DNA from: JAKJEP01 sp964580995
Lineage (GTDB): Bacteria; Planctomycetota; Phycisphaerae; Sedimentisphaerales; SM23-30
Reading direction: 5' to 3'
DNA: 55,546 nt
NCBI GenBank assembly: GCA_964580995.1
Contig: CAZOMV010000027.1
Coordinates: 1-55,546, forward strand
A program made the position numbers and the translations under genes. This document shows, piece after piece, positions 1 through 9,444 of the stretch. The notes beneath the pieces were generated by a model. The model saw nothing but the letters and a program-made list of their open reading frames with translations, was not told where the DNA came from and searched no databases. Positions within the stretch are counted from its first letter, which is position 1, and every line of letters starts with the position of its first letter.

Positions 1-79
1 TTCCGCGTTATTACGCTAAAATCAACGTTTTTCACCCCTAACTGCGGAACTTGGGTTAAAGTCTCTATCTTAATGAACG

Positions 80-113
80 AAAACGGTGTTTTTAATACTA
101 AAAACACCGTTTT
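80..113. terminator. Strong hairpin terminator closing the polysaccharide operon
   Basis: A perfect 14-bp inverted repeat (arms 80-93 and 100-113, loop 94-99) has runs of A and T at both ends. It can therefore work as a rho-independent terminator in either direction. It lies 45 nt past the stop codon of the minus-strand kinase gene ending at 158, so it most likely ends that operon. The function is inferred from structure and position. Confidence 0.75.
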
Positions 114-157
114 TACCTCTTTTTTTAGAAGCTTTTACGAATTCGCGTGCGGCAATC

Positions 158-2371
158 TTACCCTCCCTTTTTTCCGCTGGGCAGTACTTTACCTGTCTCA
201 CCGCCGATATATTCATAATATCTTTCGTAATTTTCCTGGAAGTAACCGCCCCGCCGCGGACGTACCGCGTTCAGCAAAACACCCAGAATCCGCACATTCG
301 CCGACCGCAGCTCACGCAACATTCGCTGCACTACCCCGCGCGGGGTATCCTCCGCATGAACCACGATTAGAGTTCCATCCGCAAAACCGGCCAATATCTT
401 CGCGTCCGTCAACACCAGCATCGGCGGCCCGTCGATGATAATATGATCATAATATTTCTTCTGATGCTCCAGAAATTCCCGCATCCGCGGACTATTCAGA
501 AGCTCTGCCGGATTCGGCGGGATTGGGCCGCTTTCCACGATGGACAGATTGTCAATACCCGTGGAACGAATGATCTCCGATTCCTGAACCTGCCCCACCA
601 ACAGATTACTCAATCCGCGCGGGGGCCCTTCTGCAGGAAATAGACGGCTTAATGCCGCCCGGCGGAAATTCGCGTCCACCAGCAGAATCCGTTTCCCTTC
701 CGCTGCAAAGGTAATCCCCAAATTCACCGCTATCGTCGTCTTGCCGCAATCGGCTGTACTACTGGTCACCAGAATGCTCTTCATCTCATCCGCTGGCGCA
801 CTGAAAAACAGATTGGTCCGCACCTGACGAAACGATTCGCCGAACATCGACTGCGGATGAATAGCCGCCACCTTGGCGATCGGAATCTCATCGGCATCCG
901 GATCCTCATATTCCGGTACAATCCCCAGCAGCGGAATATTCAAATACCGAACTACATCGCTGGGACTCTTGATTGAATCATCCAGAAATTCCAGCAGGAA
1001 TATCAAGCCCGCCGACAACATGAGTCCTAAAATAAATCCGCCCGGCAAAAATATCTCCAGCTTCGGGAAACTCATCTCCAGCGGTTCCGTCGGGGTGCTG
1101 GCAACCTCTACTCGAACGCGATCCGGACTAGCCATCGTCGCCTTGGTTGAATTGATCTCACTTTCATATGACTCCAAACGCTCCAGCGTCAACGTGACTT
1201 CTTCCTCCCCGCTTTCATAATCCGTCAGCTTTTGTTTCATATCGCTATATCGTGTGGAAACCTCCGCAAATTTCTCATTAATTTCATTCAATTCCTGGGT
1301 CAACGATTGCACCTGATTGATGATGCTTTGCTCTTCGGATGCCCCATATTGACGCTGCAGCTCCGCCTCCCGCTGACTGGAGATCGCCTGCACCGCTTCA
1401 ATCCGTTTCTTCACCTCGCGGATCTCCTGGTGATCCTCGCCCAACCGCTCCAGCAATCGGCTCATCTCCTCGTTCAGGCCCACCACCCGGTTTCGAAGCC
1501 CCTGTACCAGCGGATCCTGTTCTACCGCCAGCCGAACCGTATTGGTCACGCCATAATCCTGCCGCTGCTGCTGCACCTGCGTTTGCAAAATCTCCATCTC
1601 CTTTAACGAGGCCTGCAAACGCAGTTTTTCCTGATGCAGCAAACTCAACTCCTGCTCCAGCACCACATCCCCGCCTTCCCAGCCTTTGGTATTGCTGATT
1701 AGTCGGGCTAATTCCTTCTGAGAATTTCGTAGCGCGGTTAATTGTTTCGTCAGATCCTCTTTCCCCTTGTTTAACGAAGTCAGTCGCTGGCCAAACTCCC
1801 CTTCTGCACCCGAAACCATATCCTGCTGAAACTGATCTAACACCTCTTTTAATATCGTCTGCGCTTCATCCGGACGGGTTGCACTGAAACCCAGGATAAT
1901 CAAATCCGTATCCCGGCGCGGACTGGCATAAAACGAATCCTGAAAATCCTCCATCAACTTCTGGGCATCGTTTTTCCGCTTTTGGAACCATTTGGTCTCC
2001 TGCACCCGCAGCCGCTGCAGCATCTTGCTGATAAACGACTCGCCCATTAATTGCGCTGCCTTACTCTGCGTCTCCAGGGCAATCACACGCTCATTCACCA
2101 GCGTAGTCGTACCTTTGAGCAAATCCGGAGGATTCGGCATTTTACACCGGATAAATGCCTGCGAGGTATATTTCGGAACATACTTCTGGCACACATACCA
2201 CAAGCCGCCCCCGATGATTGTGCATACGATCGTCACAATCAGAATCAGCCATATCCTTCGACGAATAATCCCCATCACCTCCTTAAAGGTAAGGGTATTC
2301 ATGGGAACCTGCGATCCTGCTGGTCTGGCAACCATTCCGGTTGCTCTCGGTAAGGCTATTTGTCCGCTCAT
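158..2371 (-). CDS. Wzc-type polysaccharide co-polymerase / tyrosine autokinase
   Basis: Inner-membrane protein that controls extracellular polysaccharide chain length and export and autophosphorylates on tyrosine. There is a membrane segment near residues 36-58, a long coiled-coil-rich Wzz-type periplasmic part, and a second membrane segment near 437-457. A cytoplasmic BY-kinase domain follows. Walker A reads STADCGKTT with Lys544, Walker A' reads LLVDANFRR (the second acidic residue of the usual DxD is Asn), and Walker B reads IIIDGPP. The C-terminus has the expected tyrosine cluster, GYFQENYERYYEY near 709-721. At 737 aa the length is normal for a fused kinase. It is the last gene of the operon starting at 11133, 68 nt after the TPR gene, and is followed by the hairpin at 80-113. 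The family is certain; the polymer is unknown. Confidence 0.95.
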   Translation of the reverse strand: MSGQIALPRATGMVARPAGSQVPMNTLTFKEVMGIIRRRIWLILIVTIVCTIIGGGLWYVCQKYVPKYTSQAFIRCKMPNPPDLLKGTTTLVNERVIALETQSKAAQLMGESFISKMLQRLRVQETKWFQKRKNDAQKLMEDFQDSFYASPRRDTDLIILGFSATRPDEAQTILKEVLDQFQQDMVSGAEGEFGQRLTSLNKGKEDLTKQLTALRNSQKELARLISNTKGWEGGDVVLEQELSLLHQEKLRLQASLKEMEILQTQVQQQRQDYGVTNTVRLAVEQDPLVQGLRNRVVGLNEEMSRLLERLGEDHQEIREVKKRIEAVQAISSQREAELQRQYGASEEQSIINQVQSLTQELNEINEKFAEVSTRYSDMKQKLTDYESGEEEVTLTLERLESYESEINSTKATMASPDRVRVEVASTPTEPLEMSFPKLEIFLPGGFILGLMLSAGLIFLLEFLDDSIKSPSDVVRYLNIPLLGIVPEYEDPDADEIPIAKVAAIHPQSMFGESFRQVRTNLFFSAPADEMKSILVTSSTADCGKTTIAVNLGITFAAEGKRILLVDANFRRAALSRLFPAEGPPRGLSNLLVGQVQESEIIRSTGIDNLSIVESGPIPPNPAELLNSPRMREFLEHQKKYYDHIIIDGPPMLVLTDAKILAGFADGTLIVVHAEDTPRGVVQRMLRELRSANVRILGVLLNAVRPRRGGYFQENYERYYEYIGGETGKVLPSGKKGG

Positions 2372-2439
2372 TGTCTTGCCTCTCTTCTAGTAATTTACTA
2401 TTTCTCAATTTTGTCCTTTTATGTCAAACCGACCATCGG

Positions 2440-5400
2440 TCAGTTTGAGTTGCCAAGCTTTCCCATCGCCCGTTCAATCTTCTCACGTAATTGGGTTTCT
2501 CCTACCGCTTCGCCTTTGGTTTCCAGAATCGACAACGCCTTTTCATACTGCTCCCGGGCTTTTTCTACCCGCTCCTGCCCCGCCAGCGATTCTCCCAGAT
2601 GGAAAATAAACGACGCGGTCACCGGCTCATTGCGAAACTGCTTCTCCTGAATCGCCCGCCGACTCAATGACTCCGCTTTTTCGTAATCTTTCTTCGTCAG
2701 CAATGCCACTACATAGGTATCCATAATATCCGCATCATTCCGTGCCATCTGATAGGCACGTTCCGCATATTGCAACGCTTCCTCATCCCGGCCACCCATC
2801 TCCAGCAGGGAATAGGCCAGATTATTCAGAATGGTAATATTATCCGGATTCGAGGCCAGAATCTTACGACAACTCTCGATTGCCTTCTCCCTCTGACCGG
2901 TTTTTTCATACACCATCGAAAGATAATTCTCAATCTCAATCGCCTTTTTCTCATCCGCCAGCGGCTGTGCTTTCAGGAGTTCATCCAATTCCTGTTCATA
3001 CTTGCCCTGGCTGCGATACAGACTGGCCAGACTCATCCGCAAAGAAACCCGCGCCGGCTGCTCCGATATCTTCTTCTGCAACCATGCCTCCACCTTCTCA
3101 AACTCCCCAACCCGCACTACTCCGTCAACCACCGAATTTTCCAGGTTGCCTTGCCCCTCCGCCAAATCCAATGCCTTGCCATAATTCTCCAACGCTTCTT
3201 CCGGTTTTCCCAGCCGCGCCAAAGCCTCCGCCTTGCTTACCAGCAACAAAGCATCCGTAGCCTGCCCTTTTGAATATTTATCCACCAACTCGATAATCTG
3301 CTGATTCTGATTGGCCAACTGCAGCGCCCGGATCATTCCCAACAACGCCGGGAATTGAACTTCACCCGACTCCTGACTAAGCTGCCAGGCCTGCCCCATC
3401 AGCATCACACCTCGCTGCATTTGCTCCTTCGCTTTTTCCTGATCTTTCTCCTGCAAATATTTACGAACCATCTGCAGCGCCGAATCCCCTGCTTCCAATC
3501 GGGCATTTACCGATTTGGAATATACCTTAACCGTATCATCATATAACCGTTCCAGTTCTTTCCACCGGCCCAGATTCCGAAACACTCCCAGCAGCATCTT
3601 CCGTATCGGTTCATTCTGCGGTTCATATTGCAGCGCCGATTGCAATTCCGTGATCGCCTCATCATTCCGATCTAATGCCAGATAGACCTTGGCGACATCC
3701 ATTCGCCCCGCATTATTTTCCGCCGGCACGTTCGCCCGCAATGCCTTCAATGTCTCCAGAGCCGGCAAAAACTGCTGATCGTAATATTGCGCCTGGGCCT
3801 TAATCAGATAGGCCTGAGAATTTGTTTCATCACTCTTCAGGGCCTGATCCGTATAGGCAATCGCCGCTGCATAATTCGTCTTGCGCAATTCTACTCGCGC
3901 CGACAGCATCTGCGTCCCCACATAGTCCGGATGCTTCTCCTGCATCTCCTTCAGGAGACCTTCCGCCTCCTCCACCTGTCCCAGAGCCAGCAGGGTTTCA
4001 ATCTGACCAGCCATCAAATCCTCCCGATCATCTATCTGACGCAGTTTCTTATACATGTCCAACGCTGCCTCATAATCGCCCTCCTGAATCGAAATCCCCA
4101 CCTGCATCCGCATCGCCCCTGCATTGGCCGCATCCGCCTGCAAAACTTCCGCCAGCACCTGTTTGGCCTTATCGAACTCCTGATGCCGGTAATATATCGC
4201 ACCCAGATTTAACTGTGCCTGGATCTTCTCTGCCCCCTCCGATTTCGCTATAATATCCAGCAAGGCCTGCTCCGATCCCTCTTCCTTGCCGATTTTCCGC
4301 AAAAATTCCCCGTACGCCGCCGCCAACTGCGGCGAACTCGGATTGGCCGCCATTCCTTCCTGATAAATCTTCTCCACTTCCGCCAGCAGTTTCTCCTGTC
4401 TGGCTTTATCCTGCTCCTGCTGGGAGTATTGATACTCCAGTTGTGCCAGCAACTGCCAATTCTCTACCTGACCGGGATTCTGATCTACCAGCGACCGGGT
4501 AATCGAAATCGATTTCTCCCGTATCTTCGAAATCTTCTCGTTCAGACCCTTTCGCGTTTCCTCATCGATCTTCTGCAGCGCCAGCGACTGACTCTGCCAT
4601 TTCGTCCACAACGGGTAATAAATCGCTCCCAGACGGCTTATCATCGCATTCGAAAGATTCAAATCCAGGGCCTTTTCCACCAGCGATACCATCTCGGTAA
4701 TTTCCGAAATCCCCAGGTTTTCCAGCCCTTTCTGCTCATTCCGCTGATGCAAAAGCGATGCCAGCAAGTTGATCGTTCGAATATTCTGACTGTCCTGCTG
4801 GAATGATTCCTGCGCCTCTTCCATCGCTTTGGAAAAATAGGTCTCTGCGTCTTTATTCGCCTTCTCCCCCTGCTTCTTGATCCCCAGTTGAATATACGCC
4901 TGCGATAAATTCGCATGTCCCTGTGCCGATACCGGACGCTCCAATAAATAACGTTCCAAAACCTGGGCCACCGACTCCCAGTTCTCCTGCGCAATATTCA
5001 AATCCGCTTCCACCGACAATCCCAGAACAGGATCTTTGCCGCTGATGTTCCCTACCAGACTCTTCGCCAGTGACCAGTCCTTCTTTGCCAGGGCCGCCCG
5101 GAATAACGAAATCTGAATGGACAGATCATCCGGTGCCGCTTTTGCCGCCGCTCCTAATTCCTTCTGTGCCAGGTCAAAATTCTGTTTCGACTTATCTTCC
5201 TCCCCGCGCATCTGATTCTCAAAACCCTGATTCAGATAAAACTGTCCCAGTTCCTTACTTTTCTCCAGGGGATCCGAAACCGTGCCAATCACTCCCAGAT
5301 AAATCGCCCGCTTCCTTTCCTCGGTCACCACCCCCGGATCCGGCTCCGACAAAATCCCGCGCATCTGCAGTAAGGACAAATTCTGCGGATCCGCCTGCAA

Positions 5401-7437
5401 AGCCGCATCCACTACCTTCCGTGCCTGCTCATACCCGGATGGATCCTTTGCGCCTTCCGTCATATAAAAATTATATAACATGTTTACCAGATTCAGATTG
5501 GTTGGATTCTGTAACGCCAGCTCCAGGGAAGCCGCCACTCGCTCTGCTTCGGTATCCAGCGAGCGAGCCCGCAAAATCTTAAATTCCGCCTTATCGCCCT
5601 GATAGTCCGCCAAAAGCTTTCTCGCTTCTTTATATTTACCCTGCCGCAAATAATAATTCGCTTGAATTGCCAAATATTCTTCCGGAAAATTCCTGCCCTT
5701 CCCATAATACTTCTCATACAAATCGAAAAACTGGCTCATCTCACCCAGGTACTGGGAACCCCGTAATTGCAACATAGTCTGCATACAATCGATCAGCAGC
5801 CGTTCCGATCGGCCTCCGGATACCAGTGCCCGCACCGCATACTGCAGCGCCAACCCCTGATATTCACCCTCCCGCAAGGCATAAAACATCCGTTCATCCA
5901 GATTCGGATTGCGGATCCCTGATGCCTTCTGCTGCTGATCCGCTTCATAAAAATACTTGATCCCTCTTTGCTTATCCCCTTCCGCCAGAGCCATCACTCC
6001 CGCCGCAATCTTACTGGTTGGCACATCGGCTCCGATCGAATCCTGCAATTCTTTCAATGCCTCCTGGGCCTTCGACAGATACCACTGCTGTTTCTTCGCA
6101 TCGCTCTCCTGACCCGCCAGATCTGTCGCAACATCCACCAGCAGCGGTAACGCCCCGCCATAACGCAACCGGCGAATTTTTACTCGTTCCGAACTCTGCA
6201 AGTCCGTCAAATTCGAATGATACAATGCTTCCCGCAGCAGAGAACAGGCCTTTTCCAGATCGCTATGGCCATCTCTCGATTCCTCGGCCCGCTGACGATA
6301 ATAATCCGCCGCCAGAATATGCCAGGCCCCGTCTTTCTTCGGACAACCCAGCGCCTTTTCCACTAACGCGATCGAATCATTCAACCACTCCTGATCCTTT
6401 GCCATATATCCGAGCCGATTCACCTGCGATTGAGCTACGTAAAATCGACCATCCTCCGGAAACTGGCCTATCGCCTCGCCTAAATACTTTCCACTCTCCT
6501 GAGTAACTCGTTCCAGTTCTTCCAATGTTTGACTCTTTGTCTCTTCCCCTGCACGGCTCGTTTGCGTATAAAGATCCCGCAGCAGTGGCAGATAATAAAT
6601 ATCGAATAAATCCTGGTACGCTTCCGCATCGGACGGGTTCGCGGCCACACCCTCTTTCAAATACGCGCCCGCCTGGTCCCGAATTTGCTTTTGCTCTGCC
6701 GGGTCGTTGACATTCTTCAGCTTTAACAACTCTTTCAACGCCCGAATCCGGAATAGCATGGCATTCGTCGGCTGGAATTCCGCCGCCTTGGCGATCAGTT
6801 CCTCCACCGTTGCCTGTGCCTGCGCCGGATCATCCGATCCCCCCTCCATCACCATGCCGATCAAGGCATGTGCCTTCACCAGATAGCCGTATGGATCCTC
6901 CGGTCGAAGTCCGATCAGGGAATCCGACTGATCCCGTACTTCCCGCCAGTTACCGGCCCCGCTCTTGGCCATTTCATAATAAAAATCCGTCACCTTCCGC
7001 TTCGCATCGTAATTCTTTGCGTCCTGCTTGAACATCTCGGTCCACACCCCCATTACATTTACATATTCCTTCCGATACAAATATACATCCACCATCTCCT
7101 CCAGCGCCTGATTCTTCAGAGCATAATTGCTCCGGGAGTAGCGGAATGCGGATTTCAAATTCTCGATCGCTTCCTTCCATACCTTTTCTGCCTTCTCTTC
7201 ATTCAATTCCTTCAAACGTTTATACGACTCCTCCGGATCCGTCAGCTTCGATGCTTCCGCCTCATTCTCCGCATTAATCGCTTTGGCCTGCTCCACCAGG
7301 ACCTTCGCCTCATCCAGAAACGGCTGGGCACTCCGGAATTTGCGGCTTAACACCAGCACCACGCCAATCACCAAAACCGTTAATCCCACCAGAGATAAGA
7401 TCGTGATCAGCTTCTTGTTCAAACGTTTTCTTGCCAT
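2440..7437 (-). CDS. Giant membrane-anchored TPR-repeat protein of the exosortase locus
   Basis: A 1665-residue protein with a short basic N-terminus and one hydrophobic segment near residues 9-30. The rest is almost entirely helical repeats of TPR type, with recurring patterns such as AYLIKAQAQYYDQQ and NNLAYSLLEMGGRDEEALQYAERAY near the end. The N-terminus has no lipobox cysteine, so it is predicted to be membrane-anchored with the repeats outside the cytoplasm. Exosortase/PEP-CTERM polysaccharide loci commonly carry a TPR protein (PrsT type), but this one is unusually long. By analogy it may scaffold polymerisation or export. It sits 38 nt downstream of the epsI-like gene and 68 nt upstream of the kinase. 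The repeat class is clear; the role is inferred from context. Confidence 0.88.
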   Translation of the reverse strand: MARKRLNKKLITILSLVGLTVLVIGVVLVLSRKFRSAQPFLDEAKVLVEQAKAINAENEAEASKLTDPEESYKRLKELNEEKAEKVWKEAIENLKSAFRYSRSNYALKNQALEEMVDVYLYRKEYVNVMGVWTEMFKQDAKNYDAKRKVTDFYYEMAKSGAGNWREVRDQSDSLIGLRPEDPYGYLVKAHALIGMVMEGGSDDPAQAQATVEELIAKAAEFQPTNAMLFRIRALKELLKLKNVNDPAEQKQIRDQAGAYLKEGVAANPSDAEAYQDLFDIYYLPLLRDLYTQTSRAGEETKSQTLEELERVTQESGKYLGEAIGQFPEDGRFYVAQSQVNRLGYMAKDQEWLNDSIALVEKALGCPKKDGAWHILAADYYRQRAEESRDGHSDLEKACSLLREALYHSNLTDLQSSERVKIRRLRYGGALPLLVDVATDLAGQESDAKKQQWYLSKAQEALKELQDSIGADVPTSKIAAGVMALAEGDKQRGIKYFYEADQQQKASGIRNPNLDERMFYALREGEYQGLALQYAVRALVSGGRSERLLIDCMQTMLQLRGSQYLGEMSQFFDLYEKYYGKGRNFPEEYLAIQANYYLRQGKYKEARKLLADYQGDKAEFKILRARSLDTEAERVAASLELALQNPTNLNLVNMLYNFYMTEGAKDPSGYEQARKVVDAALQADPQNLSLLQMRGILSEPDPGVVTEERKRAIYLGVIGTVSDPLEKSKELGQFYLNQGFENQMRGEEDKSKQNFDLAQKELGAAAKAAPDDLSIQISLFRAALAKKDWSLAKSLVGNISGKDPVLGLSVEADLNIAQENWESVAQVLERYLLERPVSAQGHANLSQAYIQLGIKKQGEKANKDAETYFSKAMEEAQESFQQDSQNIRTINLLASLLHQRNEQKGLENLGISEITEMVSLVEKALDLNLSNAMISRLGAIYYPLWTKWQSQSLALQKIDEETRKGLNEKISKIREKSISITRSLVDQNPGQVENWQLLAQLEYQYSQQEQDKARQEKLLAEVEKIYQEGMAANPSSPQLAAAYGEFLRKIGKEEGSEQALLDIIAKSEGAEKIQAQLNLGAIYYRHQEFDKAKQVLAEVLQADAANAGAMRMQVGISIQEGDYEAALDMYKKLRQIDDREDLMAGQIETLLALGQVEEAEGLLKEMQEKHPDYVGTQMLSARVELRKTNYAAAIAYTDQALKSDETNSQAYLIKAQAQYYDQQFLPALETLKALRANVPAENNAGRMDVAKVYLALDRNDEAITELQSALQYEPQNEPIRKMLLGVFRNLGRWKELERLYDDTVKVYSKSVNARLEAGDSALQMVRKYLQEKDQEKAKEQMQRGVMLMGQAWQLSQESGEVQFPALLGMIRALQLANQNQQIIELVDKYSKGQATDALLLVSKAEALARLGKPEEALENYGKALDLAEGQGNLENSVVDGVVRVGEFEKVEAWLQKKISEQPARVSLRMSLASLYRSQGKYEQELDELLKAQPLADEKKAIEIENYLSMVYEKTGQREKAIESCRKILASNPDNITILNNLAYSLLEMGGRDEEALQYAERAYQMARNDADIMDTYVVALLTKKDYEKAESLSRRAIQEKQFRNEPVTASFIFHLGESLAGQERVEKAREQYEKALSILETKGEAVGETQLREKIERAMGKLGNSN

Positions 7438-7475
7438 GTATGATTAGCTCCAGATTCTCTATTCGTAAATTAGGT

Positions 7476-8267
7476 TTATTTCTTTTTGGTTAAAGCATCC
7501 CAGTCCGGCCAATGCTCCTCCCGCAGCACCGGCATCAGTTTCTGGCAAAATCGCTCCATATCGCCAACTAACTTCTCGGTATCCCCCGGCCGGGAATTGA
7601 TAAAACTCACTTCCACTTTGGAAAAATACGCATACCGGTCCCGCAGATTATTCAACCGCCGACGGACCTGATTCCGATCATTCAAATAATCGCCATTCAC
7701 TCCGAAAAAGTAGATCACAGTCCGGTTTTCTGCATTCCATGTTCCAGGCATATCCATCTCTAATACCCGGATCGGAATCCTCTCGGACTGGCCGGCCTTT
7801 CCCGGTATGGATATCTCCGTGTCCTCCCGCTTCTCCACCAGGCTCCCGCCGCCCTGATAACAAACTTCCGGCACATGCGGCACCTTGTCCGGCTCGCCGG
7901 TATAATACGTAATGAACAGCAGCAGAAAACGGCCCGGATCTTTCTCATTCACCGTGGGATCTTCCAGATACCACTGGATATAATCCTTCGTCCCCAATTC
8001 CGCTTCCACTTCTTTGTTTTGAATTTTATCGGCGCGAAGCAGCTTATAGGGAGCCAACTTAGCCGCATCCAGATCATCCAGTGACTTCCGCAGCGGCACC
8101 GCTTCTTTCCGAAAATGCCACTTCATCTTCTCCGCCGCTACCTCTAAACCACCCGCACAGACTCCCAGCAGCACCACACAGAGCATAAAGGCCGGCTGAC
8201 GCAGAATCCGGAACAAAGGCCCGGTTACATATTCCTGTAGCGTTGTTTTCTCTTCCGCGTCTCTCAT
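7476..8267 (-). CDS. EpsI-like exosortase-associated protein
   Basis: A 263-residue protein with one N-terminal membrane segment near residues 27-45 and a soluble extracytoplasmic part. The segment HVPEVCYQGGGS (His-x-Pro-Glu-x-Cys followed by glycines) matches the hallmark of the EpsI/DUF3485 family, which accompanies exosortases either as a separate protein or as a C-terminal fusion. Its start codon overlaps the stop of the exosortase gene by 4 nt (ATGA), so the two are translationally coupled and probably work together. The biochemical role of EpsI proteins is not established. An acid-rich middle and a Lys-Lys-Lys end are otherwise unremarkable. Confidence 0.85.
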   Translation of the reverse strand: MRDAEEKTTLQEYVTGPLFRILRQPAFMLCVVLLGVCAGGLEVAAEKMKWHFRKEAVPLRKSLDDLDAAKLAPYKLLRADKIQNKEVEAELGTKDYIQWYLEDPTVNEKDPGRFLLLFITYYTGEPDKVPHVPEVCYQGGGSLVEKREDTEISIPGKAGQSERIPIRVLEMDMPGTWNAENRTVIYFFGVNGDYLNDRNQVRRRLNNLRDRYAYFSKVEVSFINSRPGDTEKLVGDMERFCQKLMPVLREEHWPDWDALTKKK

Positions 8268-9271
8268 GTTCCCCGCTCCTCCATCAACGGCGGATTTTCC
8301 ACATTCTGCCCCACAATTAAAATCTGACCGGCATCCTCTTCCACTACCAGATTATTCATGATCCATGCCAACAGGCCATACAAACCAAACGCCACCCCCA
8401 ACATCACGATTCCCAACAAAGTGTGCAGCAAACCGGTGGCATACTCCGGCCCAATGTATATATGGATAAATCCCGTTAGCAATACCCGTAGAATATTGCA
8501 AAATATCGCAATCGGAATCGTGCTGCACAATAAAAGAATTCGGTGAATCGCCGGCCGGTACTCCAGATACGCCATCGCCACTCCCAGCGCCAAAAATGCC
8601 ATTAACAGCCGCATCCCGCTGCACGCATCCGCCACATTCAAACTGAACGGCTCACCTGCGTGAACGCCGTGAATCAATACTCCCGAAGCGTTGCAATGGA
8701 TTCCCGGCATCACATTCAATAGCAAGGACGCTATCGAACTGCCCCATTCCCGCATTGGCATGGTAATCTGCGTGTATAACCGCGACGGCAGCGGCATCGC
8801 AAACCATAAATAAAATATCGGCAGCCACACAATCCGAAAGATACGCCACCCGCCCAACAGCAGCACCACACCCGCCAGCAGAAAAATCATCATGATCTGA
8901 CGAGCATAGTAAAAACCCTGAAACGCCCCGACATACAAATAGACCGCCAGGCTACATAAAATCACCCCAGCCCCCCAAAAGGATGGCCGGCCCACCGCTT
9001 GTTTTAATTGCACCCGGTCCCGATATAAAAAATATAAACTGAACAGCGGAATCAAAAATCCATGGGATTCATTCGCCGTACTCCATAGATCCAATAACCG
9101 CTTCAACTCTTCTCGAAATAACAAACAATACAATATGGCTATAATCAGGACCTTCCACAGCCGATCCGCCACCGGTACCGCGGCTGACAAAGCACCCGCT
9201 TCCGTCGGCATCCTCTCGGAAAAACCATGACTTCCAACTCGTTCCTTTTCTGTCTCTCGATCGTTCACCAT
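8264..9271 (-). CDS. Exosortase (integral membrane transpeptidase-like sorting enzyme)
   Basis: A 335-residue polytopic membrane protein with about eight hydrophobic segments. All three exosortase active-site positions are present: Cys217 in DACSGMR, Arg262 in NILRV and His283 in LLHTLLG. Exosortases cleave C-terminal PEP-CTERM-like sorting tails and attach the proteins to the cell surface, and their genes sit in polysaccharide loci. The gene lies between the export lipoprotein gene (173 nt upstream) and the epsI-like gene (4-nt overlap). I saw no protein in this window ending in a recognisable PEP-CTERM-type tail, so the substrates must lie elsewhere. The subfamily cannot be assigned by eye. 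Confidence 0.93.
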   Translation of the reverse strand: MVNDRETEKERVGSHGFSERMPTEAGALSAAVPVADRLWKVLIIAILYCLLFREELKRLLDLWSTANESHGFLIPLFSLYFLYRDRVQLKQAVGRPSFWGAGVILCSLAVYLYVGAFQGFYYARQIMMIFLLAGVVLLLGGWRIFRIVWLPIFYLWFAMPLPSRLYTQITMPMREWGSSIASLLLNVMPGIHCNASGVLIHGVHAGEPFSLNVADACSGMRLLMAFLALGVAMAYLEYRPAIHRILLLCSTIPIAIFCNILRVLLTGFIHIYIGPEYATGLLHTLLGIVMLGVAFGLYGLLAWIMNNLVVEEDAGQILIVGQNVENPPLMEERGT

Positions 9272-9354
9272 ATTACCTTGCTATACTACTAGTCGATACT
9301 CACTCTTCCCCGATTGCGCCACAGCCATCCTGCCGTGTTTTTTTATTCGCCTTC

Positions 9355-9383
9355 CGGTCTTTTTTCGTCCCTCCGAAAAACCG
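9355..9383. terminator. Hairpin between export-lipoprotein gene and exosortase gene
   Basis: An imperfect inverted repeat: CGGT-CT-TTTTTCG and CGAAAAA-CCG flank the loop TCCCTC, with a small bulge. It lies in the 173-nt gap after the minus-strand export-lipoprotein gene. It could be a partial terminator or an RNA processing signal that tunes expression of the downstream exosortase genes. No clean U-tract follows on the minus strand, so the assignment is weak. Confidence 0.35.
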
Positions 9384-9444
9384 ATTCAATCACCCCTCCT
9401 TACTTTTTTATATTCAACCTCATTACTGGTTTATATTTTTTTTA

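Noticed and set aside
4659..4994. 111-codon open frame inside the giant TPR gene, same strand, other frame
   Set aside because: Arg/Trp-rich composition typical of a shadow frame; the TPR frame is continuous through it.
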